A program made the translations under genes and the position numbers. From assembly GCF_000972845.2 (NCBI RefSeq), contig NC_040012.1, forward strand, positions 8,898,097-8,962,096: a DNA stretch of 64,000 nucleotides, given 5' to 3'. The notes under the pieces were generated by a model, which saw nothing but the letters and a program-made list of their open reading frames with translations, searched no databases and was not told where the DNA came from. Below are positions 41,921 to 54,077 of this stretch, one piece after another (within the stretch, counting starts at the first letter, position 1; each line of letters begins with the position of its first letter). Source of the DNA: Larimichthys crocea (lineage: Eukaryota; Chordata; Actinopteri; Sciaenidae).

Positions 41921-43725
41921 GGGACATAGCATCTGTGCTCACACTCACTCACTCTCACACACACACACGCACACACCAACCACCCACACACGCACTCATG
42001 CACGAGTTACGTGGCGTCTCAGTGTCCTCAAGCTGCATGGTTACGAGACAACCTGATGACATCAACCTTCTGTTCGAGGGCCGCACATGCACAGTAGAAC
42101 GCTTATTTGCCAAAACCAGTCTCACACTCAGCCATTTATAACCACTTGCCCTTAAGCCTACCTTCTTTCTTAATTATTTTTATATCATGTAAATCTGCAC
42201 TGATCAATTTTCTCATCGGAGGGGCGGCCTCCTTATCGGTAGCCAACGAGGCTACAAAGTTCTTCCAAGGTTGCTGTACACGGGGAGCGGGGATCGGGGT
42301 GAGGCACGGCCCCTGACACATGAACTGAGCATCCTCTCCTTCCAGCTGGCGGGGTTGTTTTCAATGCATATTTTATTTGTATATATATAAATATATAGGA
42401 TCTCTATTGGGATAATGTTAGACAAGGCCTTTTTAGCATCAAGCCACAGTCGTCAAAACTTGACAACTTAATCATCGTAAAGTCATTTTTGAATTGGTGG
42501 CAGCACCCTTCCATAGAGGAAAGACATAACACTAGCCTTTGAAAAAAAAAAACGATAAAAAAGATAAAAAATCTATATATTTTTCTCATTTTTTTTAATT
42601 TAACAACATAGCAGTCATTATATATGTTGTTCTGAGTAACAGAACCAAGATGGTTCAGTCTTTGTTGTTTAGATGAATACACAACAACATCTGGAAAACA
42701 GAAGGTGTCTGCTTCAGGTCCTCTCTCTCTCTCTCCCAGAATGAAGGAACGTTATATAAATCTATCGAGCAGCATCCAACCAACACTAATAACGAGTTAA
42801 AACTCTCAAACTGTGAATGAAAGAGCTTGCTATGCAGGGGGAGGAAAAAAAAGGCTGGAAGAGTAGCACAGAATACCTGAACACCAGAGCACGGGTCACA
42901 TTTATACGCTGTGCAGACGCTTTCATGAAATCAAAAAGATTCACACAGGACCAAAAAAAACATTTTTCTGAAAAATGTCTTGCTGGTACGAATTAGAAGG
43001 TACAGTATAACAAAAAAGGAAGACTGCTGTCCCGAGTCATAGAATTTATATATTCCGTTTTTTGTTTTTGTTTTAATTTTTAATACTTTTGGAAAACATA
43101 TGGTCTGTCATCTGTTTTTTTTGTACTTTCTCCATTCCATGTATGTCTTTTGTTGTAAATTTGAAAAACACTAAGTGATTGTTGAAACGAGAGCTCGGTT
43201 GGAAGTCCAAAGCTATGACACACGCGGTGCAGTTTTGGTCCTCAAACGTGGCTCGAAAACTGTAAACTGTCAGCTGTGCTCTTTTTTTTTTTTTTTTTTA
43301 CCATATTGAACTCACAGTTCATTTTCTAAATTTTGTAAAGCATACAGAGGCTCTAAAGAGTCGCTCTCTACCCCTCTGACTGTATCAACACTGACGGTGC
43401 GTGAACATCCATGAAGACTTGTCTGTTCGACTTCTTGGAAAATGTTTTAGGGCTCACGTGGTGATCGGAGGAGCACGTTCATCTGTTACATTTTACTTTT
43501 GTTATCATTGTTTTCTTTTTTTTTATCATGAATCAAATTTAATTTTTTTTATCACTACATTGATTCCAAAATGTCACTGGGTGAACCCAATGGAAACACT
43601 ATTTGTTGTACTTTGTTGTGTTTTGGGGGTGTTTTACCACCCAGAGGACTCTGCTGAACTTTATTATTAGTGTGCAAAGAAAAAAAAAACAGACGGTAAA
43701 ATAAACATTTTATTTCTCTCCTTGT
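41921..43725 (+). other. prkci: prkci 3'UTR with poly(A) signal at 43700-43705
   Basis: The first well-placed AATAAA after the stop is at 43700-43705. It is followed about 30 bases later by a GT-rich element (43731-43760), the usual arrangement of a cleavage site. The stretch before it is AT-rich, free of recognised transposons and open to no long frame. Its length of about 1.8 kb is plausible for this gene. Earlier cleavage cannot be excluded. Confidence 0.6.
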
Positions 43726-43884
43726 GGTAATACGTGTGTGTGTGTCGGTGTGAGTCTGTTTTTCATTATGAGGAGAGCTCTTGAGCCAAACAGCTGTATG
43801 ACGTCTGCTGTGGCACCAGAGTTGTTTTGTCGAGTCTGACAAAATAACCCTGATGATGTCAGGTTCCAGTGTCGTTGGAGTTTG

Positions 43885-44150
43885 ACCAAGTGGCCGGCTC
43901 CACAACGAGTCAGTCTCCATTAAGTCCCCATGTTAAAATGTCCAACTTCACAGCAGAAACAAACATGTTTACAGTCTGGTACAATAAACAGTTTTGGTCT
44001 CTATAGCTAATTTTCCCGTTCATGACAACTGTACTGAGGGTGAATTTATATAGAAGTCACCTGTTCAAATTATAATAAGGCTTAATTATGCATAATTAAC
44101 AGTGTGGCCACTTGATGACAGGTAGGTGCTGATACATATGACTTGTTTCA
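43885..44150 (+). mobile_element. family A MITE, partial copy
   Basis: It holds CCCCATGTTAAAATGTCCAA, AACATGTTTACAGTCTGGTA and GACAACTGTACTGAGGGTGA in the order of the 20 kb copy, just downstream of the prkci poly(A) site. Confidence 0.75.
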
Positions 44151-46430
44151 CCAACCAGGCTTCATTTAGTCCACCTCAGGCCTCCTGATGATCCACAGAT
44201 TTTGAGCTCTGACGTCACGCACACTTTGTCTATTCTTTATACTGTCGGTGTAAAAGTCTAATGAAGGAAGCTATTATGTTAAGCATTATGGGAAATGTAG
44301 GATCTGGTGTTTTTGGAGCATCACCCATACCAGGGACTAAAAGTGAGGATAACAGAAACTCTACTGCTCCAGTTTTACCATTTATATTCTCATACTTCTT
44401 TTAAAATATGATACTAAATTGTTGAGTGTCATTTGTTAAAATTAAAAATGGTAGAATAAATTCAGTTCCCCTCTGATATAAAAACCTTTTTTTATGGTGA
44501 GAAAGTGTTTTTTGTTGTTTGTTTTTTTCCATTCATTACAGGCAGACTGTTTATGGAAACTACATGAATTCAACCAAACCTGATACTGCTGAATAAAATG
44601 GAAACTTCCTGGTAGAGATCCTGTTTGCCAAAGAAAAAAAATGAGCTGTGCTTTGACCAAGTTTCATAACAACAAAAAATATTACAGTGTGATGTGACAC
44701 TGGTGAACTGGAGTTGTTTTACAGACTGTCAGTCCTGCTAAAAACTTGAAGTCTTAAGCAACAAGTCTAAATCTCACATTAACATGCCCTAAATAAAAAA
44801 AACTCACTAAAAAGAGGATGTGTTTTGTTAAAAAATGTTGCACCGTTAAGATCACGCAGACCTGCCTGAACAAACCTGCCCGATCTGGTTTGTGATCATT
44901 TCACAGCTGAGCCCAGACCTGAGCTCTGAGCTCCACATGGTCGTCTGGAGCGAAGGGAATTAGGTTTAGTCGTTAAGCTTGAGCTTTTCCACTCCAGCTG
45001 CTCGTGTCTCTGCAGGGTCACGTGATTCCCGCCTGGCTTTTAGAAGGACCTCGTCGTCCCCAGAGGTTAAAAGGTCATTGACTCCATCGCTCTCCCCTCT
45101 GCCCTCACACGGCGCAGAGCGTTCAGAGGTGGAGAGAAAAAAAAGAAAAAAAGGGTCACGGAAATGATGACGTGTCAGAAATAATAAAACGGATTGATTT
45201 GTGTGCCGCAATAAGTCGCACAATGGTGGACGGAAACCCATTGTGTGAGGCTTATTTCACACACTGCGCCACTAAGGCATTGTAAATTGTCTCAATTGAA
45301 CCAGATTTTGTGGAAAATTACTCTCCTTGTACGCGATTGCGCGAGACAAACACAGCACTGCCGCACGCAGGACGAGGATAAATGCCTTTGCATAATTCTG
45401 TATTCCCATGATGGTATGTTTGACATTGTTCCTGTGCCCTCTCCGGTGGAGAAATGGGGGTACGCCTCCCCAGGCACTGTGGTTCCACATCACCTTGTGG
45501 AAGACACAGGGAAGACTAACCTTGTATAATTAATGATGTAAAACGGAGGAGGATCTGAAAAACATCCTGTTTTAATTGCTCTTATCTTGTTGGGTGTTTT
45601 ATTCCATCCCTGAAGGGATTAATTAAGCAGCAGAAGAATCATACTTCGTGCTAAACGCAAGCCCTTAGAAAAACACACACTCCAATTTAAGGTATACTTG
45701 TTTTGCTTGGCACGGTCTTCACGCTCTATGCACTACATATACGGGGGCTCTTGACTGTAGCACTGAGATAATGAGTTACTGTTAAACACACTTGGACCAC
45801 TCTTCCTTGATTGTAACGATACAAAGGAGGCATCTCGAAATATAAAAACCATTCGTTTCATTAGCTCACACTTGAGATGATTCTTCATGACCACCACTTC
45901 AGAAACCCTACATACTCGGTACAGTGAATGGGACTTAAGTAGTAGTAGTAGTAAATAGAATAATAGTAACATACGTCGATTGAACCTGTAGAGAAACACT
46001 TGTTTGAAGGAGTCATAGGAGAACGAAGGGCCCTGAATGAGCAATGCAATCCCGGTTGTAAAAGTGGGTTATGTTATGTTGAATGTCATGCAGCGGCGAT
46101 GGAAATTCCCTATATGATGTTCATGTCACAGTTTCAACTGCCGTTATGACACAGTTAGTCCTTTTATATGTTAACTACCACCACCTAAGAATAGATCTAA
46201 GTCAAGTCTCTCAATAAAAACACTTCTCACATGCCAGATGTACTTTGAATCTTTGAGTTATTGATCACTGTAATCACATCCTGTCTGTACTTGTCTGTAC
46301 TGAACATGAGTCACATGTTAAATATTACCCACACAAATTGTATTGTGTCATATAATTCTGTTATAATGTCCAACCAAGCGGCAACCACTGTGGCTGTGAA
46401 GTGAAGCCAGAGGAAGTGGTAAAAACTGCT

Positions 46431-46645
46431 GTATCTTCCACTGGAGGCTGGATCCAGAAGTGACTCAGTCTCCATAAGTCCCCATGTTAAAATGTCCAAC
46501 TTCAGAGCAGAAATAAACATGTTTACAGCCTGGTACAAAAAACAGTTTTGGTCTCTATGGCTAATTTCCATGTTTGTGACAACTGTACTGAGGGTGAACT
46601 TTTATACAACTCATCTGTTCAAATTGTATTAAGGCTTAAAGTCAT
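46431..46645 (+). mobile_element. family A MITE, partial copy
   Basis: It opens with CACTGGAGGCTGGATCCAGA and shares CCCCATGTTAAAATGTCCAA and the following strings with the 20 kb and 44 kb copies. Intergenic. Confidence 0.75.
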
Positions 46646-47789
46646 GCATACGACGTTGCGTATACGCGTATGGCTTCATTCATCTCACCTGAGGTCCACC
46701 GTTGATCCATGTTTTAGGCAAAAGTCTAGCAGGCAGGACTACTAACATGGTGGCAGCTGTTCGTTCTTTTTAGTGTCAGTGTGTCCAACCCATTTAAATT
46801 TATGAGGGTAGATTAAATTATAGAAGCCCATGTCGCTAGAACATAATACAGGTCAACAACACCACAAACTGCAGCCTCCAAAACTAAGATGAAACAACAC
46901 GTTTAAGCACAAACTGAATGTATTGCATTAAACTTCATTAGTTTCAGCTAGGACTATGTAATAAACTGGCAACTGTGTTATGACACATTAAAAAAATCAC
47001 ATTTACGCTGCATAAAAGTACAGGATTAGATGCACACACACATAAAAAAATGTAAATATATTCTTAAAGTGTTGTGTTATATTTAGAGATTCATGCTTAT
47101 GAGTTGTGCAGCAAGAACAGGCTTAACTCATCTAATGTTACATGTTGAGGAAATATTCATACGCAGGCCTTTAGACATGCTAGAGGCCGCTAAGAAAGAA
47201 CCTAAATACACCAATCACCACACAGCAGGACACCATTATGGGATAATAGGTCCAATATAATATTATTTTTATGATAAAGGGCCACTGTAATGATCCCACT
47301 TAATCTATCTCCTACATTAGATTCATTTATGTTGAATGGTATCGCCATGGATACAGTCTTCATGTGAAGAAGATCAGATATCCGCTATGAAGTGACCGAT
47401 CCACACTAAATAGTTTCTCTGTCAATGTTATCGTACACTAAAATTCAATGTTTCCGCTATCGGTTACATTCATTCAGTCAAGTACGGGCTGCTGACTCAA
47501 CACCGAGCGATCACTGCTCTCACGTTACTCTACATAAAGATGTTTCCAGTGAATTGAATCGGTGCCACCCCGGCTACATACCAGACATATTTCCTCACTG
47601 ACGAATGAAATGGGTGTGCTACATGGGATACGTTTAAGGTTTATATGGAAAATTAAAAAAACATGTTTATTCATGTATGTGACTCTGACCGATACCAGGT
47701 TCTGTTCCAGCTATGAAAGATCACAAACCAGGATAAGATGTTTCCTGGTTTCAGGCCTTGAAAACCACCTAACAGTGTTTACAATTTGA

Positions 47790-48050
47790 GCTTAAACTAT
47801 TGGTTGATTGAACAATTATCAAAATATAAATCAGTGACAGTTTTGGTAATTGATTATTTGTATTAAAATTGTGGTTTCAGCTTCTCAAATGTGAAATTTG
47901 CTTGTGTTTCTTGTCTTGAATGACAGAAGTCAAAGTTTGGACTGTGGGACAAAAACATTTGAAGGTAATAATCAGCAGATTAATCATGAAAATAATACAT
48001 TTGAAGGTAATAATCAGCAGATTAATCATGAAAATAATCTTTTTTTTTTT
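47790..48050 (+). repeat. family D copy with an exact 42-base tandem duplication
   Basis: Family D strings (GTTTCAGCTTCTCAAATGTG, GTTTGGACTGTGGGACAAAA) are followed by two identical 42-base units at 47955-47996 and 47997-48038. Confidence 0.65.
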
Positions 48051-48054
48051 TTGT

Positions 48055-48180
48055 ACCAGGCTGTAAACATATTTATTTCTACTTAAGTTGGACATTTTAA
48101 CATGGGGACTTATGGAGACTGTTTCGTTCTGTAGCCAGCTTCAAGTGGACGTTTGAGGAACTGCAGTTTTTAGCACTGGC
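48055..48180 (-). mobile_element. family A MITE, end fragment in opposite orientation
   Basis: The reverse complement matches the left end of the family (CTTCAAGTGGACGTTTGAGG, then AACTGCAGTTTTTAGCACT). It follows a family D copy at 47790-48050. Confidence 0.7.
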
Positions 48181-48830
48181 TTCACTTCACGCTTGGTTAT
48201 ACCTCAAGAAACCACAAGAATAAAACTGTGTTTAACATTAATCCATGAGTAACAATAATCTATTGATATACACTATAATGATATATTTATTTTTTGTATG
48301 TATCTTGATAATACTTACATACTTTTACTTAAAGCAATATAAATGCAACTTTTCTACTTCAAAATAAAAGCTTAAAAATCACTTGCTACACTGACTTGTA
48401 ATCAGGTAAATGATGCCTCCGTCATGGCCAATACAACTGTTCTTACACTATATAACATACATACATATATATAACACACACCAACTGTGTCCATATTTAT
48501 GTAAGCGGCGTGTAAGTGAATTGGACTCTGAAACTGGAGGCGTGAAACTTAAAAAAATACCACATTTTGTTGCTTTAAGTAACATTTTCAATCCAGAATC
48601 TACTTGCAGTGAAGTAGTTTTACAGTGAAGTTTTAATACTTTAACTTTAGGGTCTGAATATTGCTGCTTCTGCTGTGATTGCATCAGTTTGGTTGCATCA
48701 TTTTGTCTACCTCCTGTAAGGGCCAAATGATGACTACCTACTCTGTCAAATAAATGGGAAGTCAAATCAGACACACACTCATCAGGGCTGAACGTCCGCC
48801 TTAAAACTGTCTCAGAGTCTGCGGTGAAGG

Positions 48831-48832
<2 letters not shown>

Positions 48833-48866
<34 letters not shown>
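48833..48866. repeat. (TG)n microsatellite
   Basis: Perfect run of about 16 dinucleotides in the prkci-skil intergenic space. Confidence 0.95.
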
Positions 48867-48870
<4 letters not shown>

Positions 48871-50177
48871 ACCTCGGACCAGCACTTCAACAAGCATCAT
48901 TACGCCAAATTACAGATACATCCACTGAGCAACTCAGGACATATTTCAATATCCGCAATTGATCCCAGACAGGATGTATGAAAACGACTGTGAGGTGTCT
49001 GCCCCCAGGGTCCACTTAGTCGTAAGTCCAATAACAGTTAGACAGAGTCTCTGCTAATGGAGAGGCTTTTCAATGTGCAAGTCTGTTACACACTGTCTGT
49101 GAATCTCAGCCCCTCCACCATCGTCCACCCTACCTCATCCTTCAGCTTTTTTTGCTTTACCTCTAATGAACAATCAGTGCTGGTCACAATATTGCAAATA
49201 TGAGATTAATTTACTCCCCACAGTACACCGAGTGATGTTATTACAGGAAAATCAATGTCCCTCTTGTTGTTCTCTGGGGCTGGACAGGGTGTATGCACAT
49301 CTGCTCTCATAATACAACTGCTGACCTTGCTGTCAGAGAGTGAGCCAGAGAGAGAGGGAGGGAGAGAGAGAGAGAGAGAGAGGGAGGCTGCGGCGGCGAA
49401 ACGGCCGACGGTGTTGTTTATCAAAAGCTTTATCAAGCCTCTCTGCTCTCGCAGACGTGTGACACCAGACTGTGGGTCAGTCAGACAAACCAGGGTGTAC
49501 TCCAGCACAGAGACAGGGCGCGATAACGTTAAGATTTCATACACGATACTCAGAAATCAAGCGCTACGGGAATTCAGCATCCTTCAAATGAGCACACACA
49601 CACACGATCTATAATTCATAAAATCTCACTCCTGACTTCCTCATAGTCAGCTTTTATTAACTCCCACCATCACTGAGGGGACAATAGACCATCTCGGTGA
49701 CCTCTTGACCCTCCATAAAAATGGGGAGGGGGGGTGGAGAAGCCAGCCTTTTTGCCCACTGAGTTTGTCCTCTCTTATCCTCTCTCATTTTCACAAACTT
49801 AATGGAAAACCAACAGGACACACACACACACACACACACAGAGATAAAAAGCTGCTGTCATGTCAGTTCATGCCTTGCAAACGTCAACCGAGGCCATGTC
49901 AATAAAAGCGACCTACACCATAAGTCAAGCACAAAAACAGCTGAAGGTGAAGAGGTTAATTATTAGTGAGATACTAAGTGAGTAAATCAAATAAATAATA
50001 GAGAAAATTTAGCTTTTTTTTATGTGCAAGAAGAGTGAAGTGCCTTTAAGGAGCTCTTAAAGTCCCCCAGTTTTGGTATCCATTGACGGCTTGCTGTTGA
50101 CATCTATCTCCCCTCCTCTGCTCTGCTCGCAGCTTTTTAGTGCTGCTGGATGAAACAAATCTCTCCCTGGCCGTGTG

Positions 50178-50213
50178 AGACAGACAGACAGACAGACAGG
50201 CAGACAGACAGAC
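50178..50213 (+). repeat. (GACA)n tract, a tandem CAGA-motif array
   Basis: About nine units with one interruption (CAGG). Each unit contains CAGA/AGAC, the core bound by SMAD3/4 MH1 domains. It sits at the probable skil promoter. Confidence 0.9.
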
Positions 50214-51339
50214 GAGACACCCCCGCATAGTTTCCGTTAGCCGGGTGACGTCTCCGCCTCTCAGCCCGTGTGCAGTGTGACGTTACGCCGCTGTAGTGGA
50301 ACCTCTAGCTGCATCTTGTTGACGGTCCGCCAGGCTTTTCCAGTACTGAGAAGACCACGGGCGAGTGAGGACGACCCGACACACAGCGAATCAGGCAAGT
50401 GTTTACGCGATTTAAAATATATATATATACATTTAAAAAGACAGAGTGGACATACATTTAAATAGTGGTTTGGTTGTGTTTTGTGTGTTTGTGTTTGAAT
50501 TGCTGTGTTTAGTCGCAGCAGACGGACGGAGAGAGAAGGAGAGAGGGGGGGGGCGAAGCGACGCGAAGCTAGCCTGCTCGTATCGCTCTCTATCGGGGGG
50601 GTTAGCCTGCTCTAACGTCGGTCCTCTCGCTTAACCAGCTTTAACGCTCACCACGGCTGCCTTTTAATACCACAGTAGTGCGTTTTAACAGCCCCCCCTC
50701 TCTCTCTATGTGTTTGACGTGTGTGCCAAGTTGTTTTATCGCTATCATTGCTGGGACATATCGGGTTAAGTTAGCCTGCTTTCAGCCCGCTGTGTGTTGC
50801 TGGTTAGTCGGCTTCACACAGCCGACCGCACCGGGGTTAAGCTGGAGGAGGGGGGGTAGCTAAAGCTAAGCTAGCGCAATTAGTACTGAACGTTACAGAC
50901 AAGACAGCGATTTAATTGATTTTAAGGCACATATTGCGCTTTTTAAATAAAAACTTTAACCTGTACGTGTTTCTTATCGACACATATTTGATATTTTAAA
51001 ATAATATCACACATATATACAGATATATATTAATTAATGTGTAGTTTAAAGGCAGTTTGACCGTTGGGAAACGTTATCGAACGTTACCTGTGTGTTTGAC
51101 ATCCAGAGCTGGGGAGGGGAGGGGAGGGGGCATGACGCGGTTCTAATCACCCCGCGTTGCCCTCACTAAAGTCGGCTTGAGTGCGTGTGTGTGTGTGCGC
51201 GTCTAAACGCTCGACCGCCGGTGCCTTCCCCTCAGACCAGACCAGACCAGACTGTGTGTAGTGTAGACAGTGAATGTCATTATCAGCGCTGTCTGCATAC
51301 CAGTGCCGTCGTGGCGAGCCAGCAGAGGAGAGGAGAGGA

Positions 51340-51415
51340 GAGGAGGAGGCGAGGTACAGTTTGCAGAGAGGAGGAGGAGGAGGAGGAGGTGGTGGAGGAG
51401 AAGGAGGAGGTGGTT
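51340..51415 (+). repeat. (GGA)n purine tract
   Basis: Runs of GGAGGAGGA with GGTGGTGGAGGAG interruptions in the skil upstream region. Confidence 0.85.
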
Positions 51416-51817
51416 ATATACGTGGTGTCCTTGCAGCAGCAAAAAGAAATAGAGGATACCAGACATGGAGGGTGACTTTTAAGATTTAAAAGATTTCCTT
51501 GTAGCTGTGTGTGCTTGTGGAGAATTGTGCTATGCAGCGATGCAAGGTTGGTTGGAGGTTTTTTTTTTTTTGGAGTCCTCCAAGTAGGCTGGGGAGGGGG
51601 AAGAAGAGGCAGCAGCCGACCCCTCATTTAATGTCTTGATTTTGCAGTATGTTTTTTTTTTCCCCTTACATTCATCCCACGGTGGTATTTGCCATTAAAA
51701 ACGCCCACAAACATTAAAACCGCTTCGGAATCAGAGCTGGAGGTTTTTTTTTTTCTTTTTCTTGCACCACCGCAGCATTTCAGTCGGTGGAAAGAAAAAA
51801 GAAAAACGATGGGATGC

Positions 51818-51818
<1 letters not shown>

Positions 51819-51848
<30 letters not shown>
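51819..51848. repeat. T30 homopolymer
   Basis: About 30 consecutive T upstream of the skil coding exon. The length is error-prone in assembly. Confidence 0.9.
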
Positions 51849-52797
51849 GCAAATGCATGCAAATTTAACTTACTGTGACCAATCTAAACGACCAAATCTG
51901 ATTTTTTTTTTTAAATAATCTGTTATAGCAGATTTATAAATCAAATGCATCCAAAGCGCACTACTCGTCTCTCTCTCTCCCTCTCCCTCTCTCTCTCCCT
52001 CTCTCTTGGTGTCATACTGCTGCAGTGGCCATTATCATCTACATTGCGTTTTTAAAAAATTAAGAGAGGACACACACGCACACTGGCACTAAGGGTTGTT
52101 GTTTTCTTATCACAGTGGATTTATTCTGCAGTATAAGTTGAGGGGGGGACACACACACACACCGCTTTCCACACTGCTGTATGTCAAGCTGTGAAAGGTC
52201 TGAGAGGAGGGGACGACTGCTGTTAACGCCTTTATCAATTGTTTTTCATGGAGTTGATAGGGTCAGCATGGGGTAAGCAGACCTAAGGGGAAGACACAGT
52301 ATGCTCGGGGAAGGGCACTTTCATTTGCTAAGTGAAATGTTTTTGACCATTGTGTCAGCCTTACATTAACAATGTAATGGGAGAGAGAGAGAGAGAGAGA
52401 GGGGTTTTCGCCTGGCTTGTCATGTCTGGTCAACTGGTTTCGCTTGTTAAATTTCTCACTTGAAAAAAAAAAGTTTGTTTCTAACAAAAACCTTGATGCA
52501 AATATCCCCCGGGGTTCAGTTACAAGGGCTGAGAAAGCCCTCGTGTTTGTGTGAAGTATGGTAATGGCCATTTGGTTTAGTGGTGCATGCAAACAGCCAT
52601 TGACCTCTTCAGCCCTCCAGCCGGGACAGCAACCATAAAACATTTAAACTCCTTTATGGATATTTCATGCTCCGCAACATTTTTTTTTTACGAGATAATC
52701 TTCGGTTTGTTTATTGCTCAACTGGAAATTAATTGATTAGCTATAGATTGTATAGTGACTGTGATTTTGTTTCTTTGTTTTTTTTTTCATGCCCAGG

Positions 52798-52955
52798 AAG
52801 CGGATCAGAACATAGAAACCTTCGCTCACCATCATGCATGTGTTCAACTACCAGAAGATTTGTGTCATTTGAAAAGACTAAAGGAGAAAAAAGGACTCAG
52901 AGGAATACAAGAACTCAGTAAGCGCACAGAAACGACAGTAACGCAGTGCTTAGAC
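52798..52955 (+). other. skil: skil 5'UTR part of the coding exon
   Basis: A strong acceptor (T-rich tract then CATGCCCAG) ends at 52797, so the exon begins at 52798. The frame of the protein stays open back to the acceptor but contains no ATG before 52956, and the encoded residues do not resemble the family. Confidence 0.75.
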
Positions 52956-54077
52956 ATGGCCAGCACCCAGACCAGTTTGAAAACCCCTTTCAAAGACTTG
53001 ACCTCATTCAAGGGCAACATGAAACGGCTGTACAGAGAGCGACTGGAAGACGCTCCCATCAAGAAGCGAGTGATGGCGGAGATCAACCTGAAGCGTCGCA
53101 GTTTGGATTCCCTCCCCAAAACTCCTAAAGTCAAGAGGGAGCACATCGAGGATATGTGCCACGACTCTGACATGGACCTGGAGGGCCGGGCCGAACTGCA
53201 TGTGGTGGGCTCTGCTAAAGCCCTGGACCTGAGCCCCGGACTTAAACACACCCTGGCCCAGTTCACCCTCAGCAGCCAGAGCTCCCTCGGGGGCCCAGCT
53301 GCCTTCTCGGCCCGCACCGGCCACGAGCATTCCCCGGCCGGCATGCCCCCTCTCCCCTCCCCTCCCGTCCTTGGAGGGGGCCCTCTGCTGGTTCCCTGTG
53401 ACAGCTCCACCGAACTCACCCACTCGCTGCTGGAAGGAGAGTCCATCTCCTGCTTCGTCGTCGGGGGAGAGAAGCGGCTTTGCCTGCCCCAGGTCCTCAA
53501 CTCCGTGCTCCGTGACTTCTCCCTGCAGCAGATCAACACTGTGTGCGATGAGCTCTACGTCTACTGCTCACGTTGCGATGCCGAGCAGCTGCACATCCTC
53601 AAGGTGCTGGGCATTCTGCCGTTTAACGCGCCTTCCTGTGGCCTCATTACGCTGACGGATGCGCAGAGATTGTGCAACGCTCTCCTGCGTCCTGGAGCAG
53701 CATTGCCCGCCGACCCCAGCGGTAAGCTGTCGACCCAGGGCCTGCTGAAGGAGAGCGAAGCCAGCTTCCAGGTGGAGCACCAGTGCCTGGGGAAGTGCCA
53801 GGGTCTCTTTGTGCCCCAGTTCTACACCCAGCCCGAAGCGCACTGCATCCAGTGCGTCGAGTGCCAGTTGCTCTTTTCACCACAGAAGTTTGTCATGCAT
53901 TCACACAAGTCACCCGATAAGAGGACCTGCCACTGGGGCTTTGACTCAGCCAAGTGGCCCTGCTACCTGCAGCTTGCCAGGAAGTACCAAGGCACGCCTG
54001 AGGAGCCAAAGCTCAAGCAGCTCCTGGACGAGGTCAAAGAGAAGTTTCACTACAAGCTTAAGAGGTCGCTAGACAAA
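52956..54077 (+). CDS. skil: skil (SnoN), first coding exon, residues 1-374
   Basis: SnoN is a nuclear co-repressor that binds SMAD2/3/4 and shuts down TGF-beta target genes, including its own. The exon runs from ATG at 52956 to donor AAA|GTAAGT at 54077 and holds 374 codons. Visible parts: a Lys-rich N-terminus with a sumoylation-type VKRE at 59-62; [20 protein letters not shown] (96-115), the R-SMAD-binding vicinity; the Dachshund-homology domain (about 155-247) with RLCLPQVLN (174-182), the destruction box of SnoN; and the SAND-like SMAD4-binding domain (about 271-367) with [22 protein letters not shown] and [12 protein letters not shown]. It is SKIL rather than SKI by these segments and by synteny with prkci. 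The coiled-coil exons lie beyond the right edge. This is the only in-frame ATG after the acceptor before conserved sequence. Confidence 0.97.

Larger units (their letters stand above)
43726..50089. other. prkci-skil intergenic space
   Basis: It holds three family A copies, a family D copy and microsatellites. The stretch 45170-45540 is free of recognised repeats and rich in SOX-like motifs. No coding exon is recognised. Confidence 0.6.
50090..51640 (+). promoter_or_regulatory. skil: probable skil promoter / 5' non-coding exon region
   Basis: A CpG-containing, purine-rich block sits 1.3-2.9 kb before the skil coding exon. It holds a (GACA)n CAGA-motif array at 50178-50213, CRE-like TGACGT cores near 50245 and 50280, and (GGA)n tracts at 51340-51415. 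The coding exon has an acceptor upstream of its ATG, so a non-coding first exon is required. One candidate donor is CAG|GCAAGT near 50395, a GC-type site. The exact start of transcription cannot be read from sequence. Confidence 0.4.

Noticed and set aside
52865..53539. 224-codon minus-strand frame opposite skil
   Set aside because: It overlaps the strongly conserved skil coding exon on the other strand and resembles no family. It is open only because of the GC-rich codon usage of skil.
52956..54077. Assignment as ski instead of skil
   Set aside because: The segments [20 protein letters not shown] and [12 protein letters not shown] and the linkage to prkci and phc3 fit SKIL. SKI is linked to PRKCZ.
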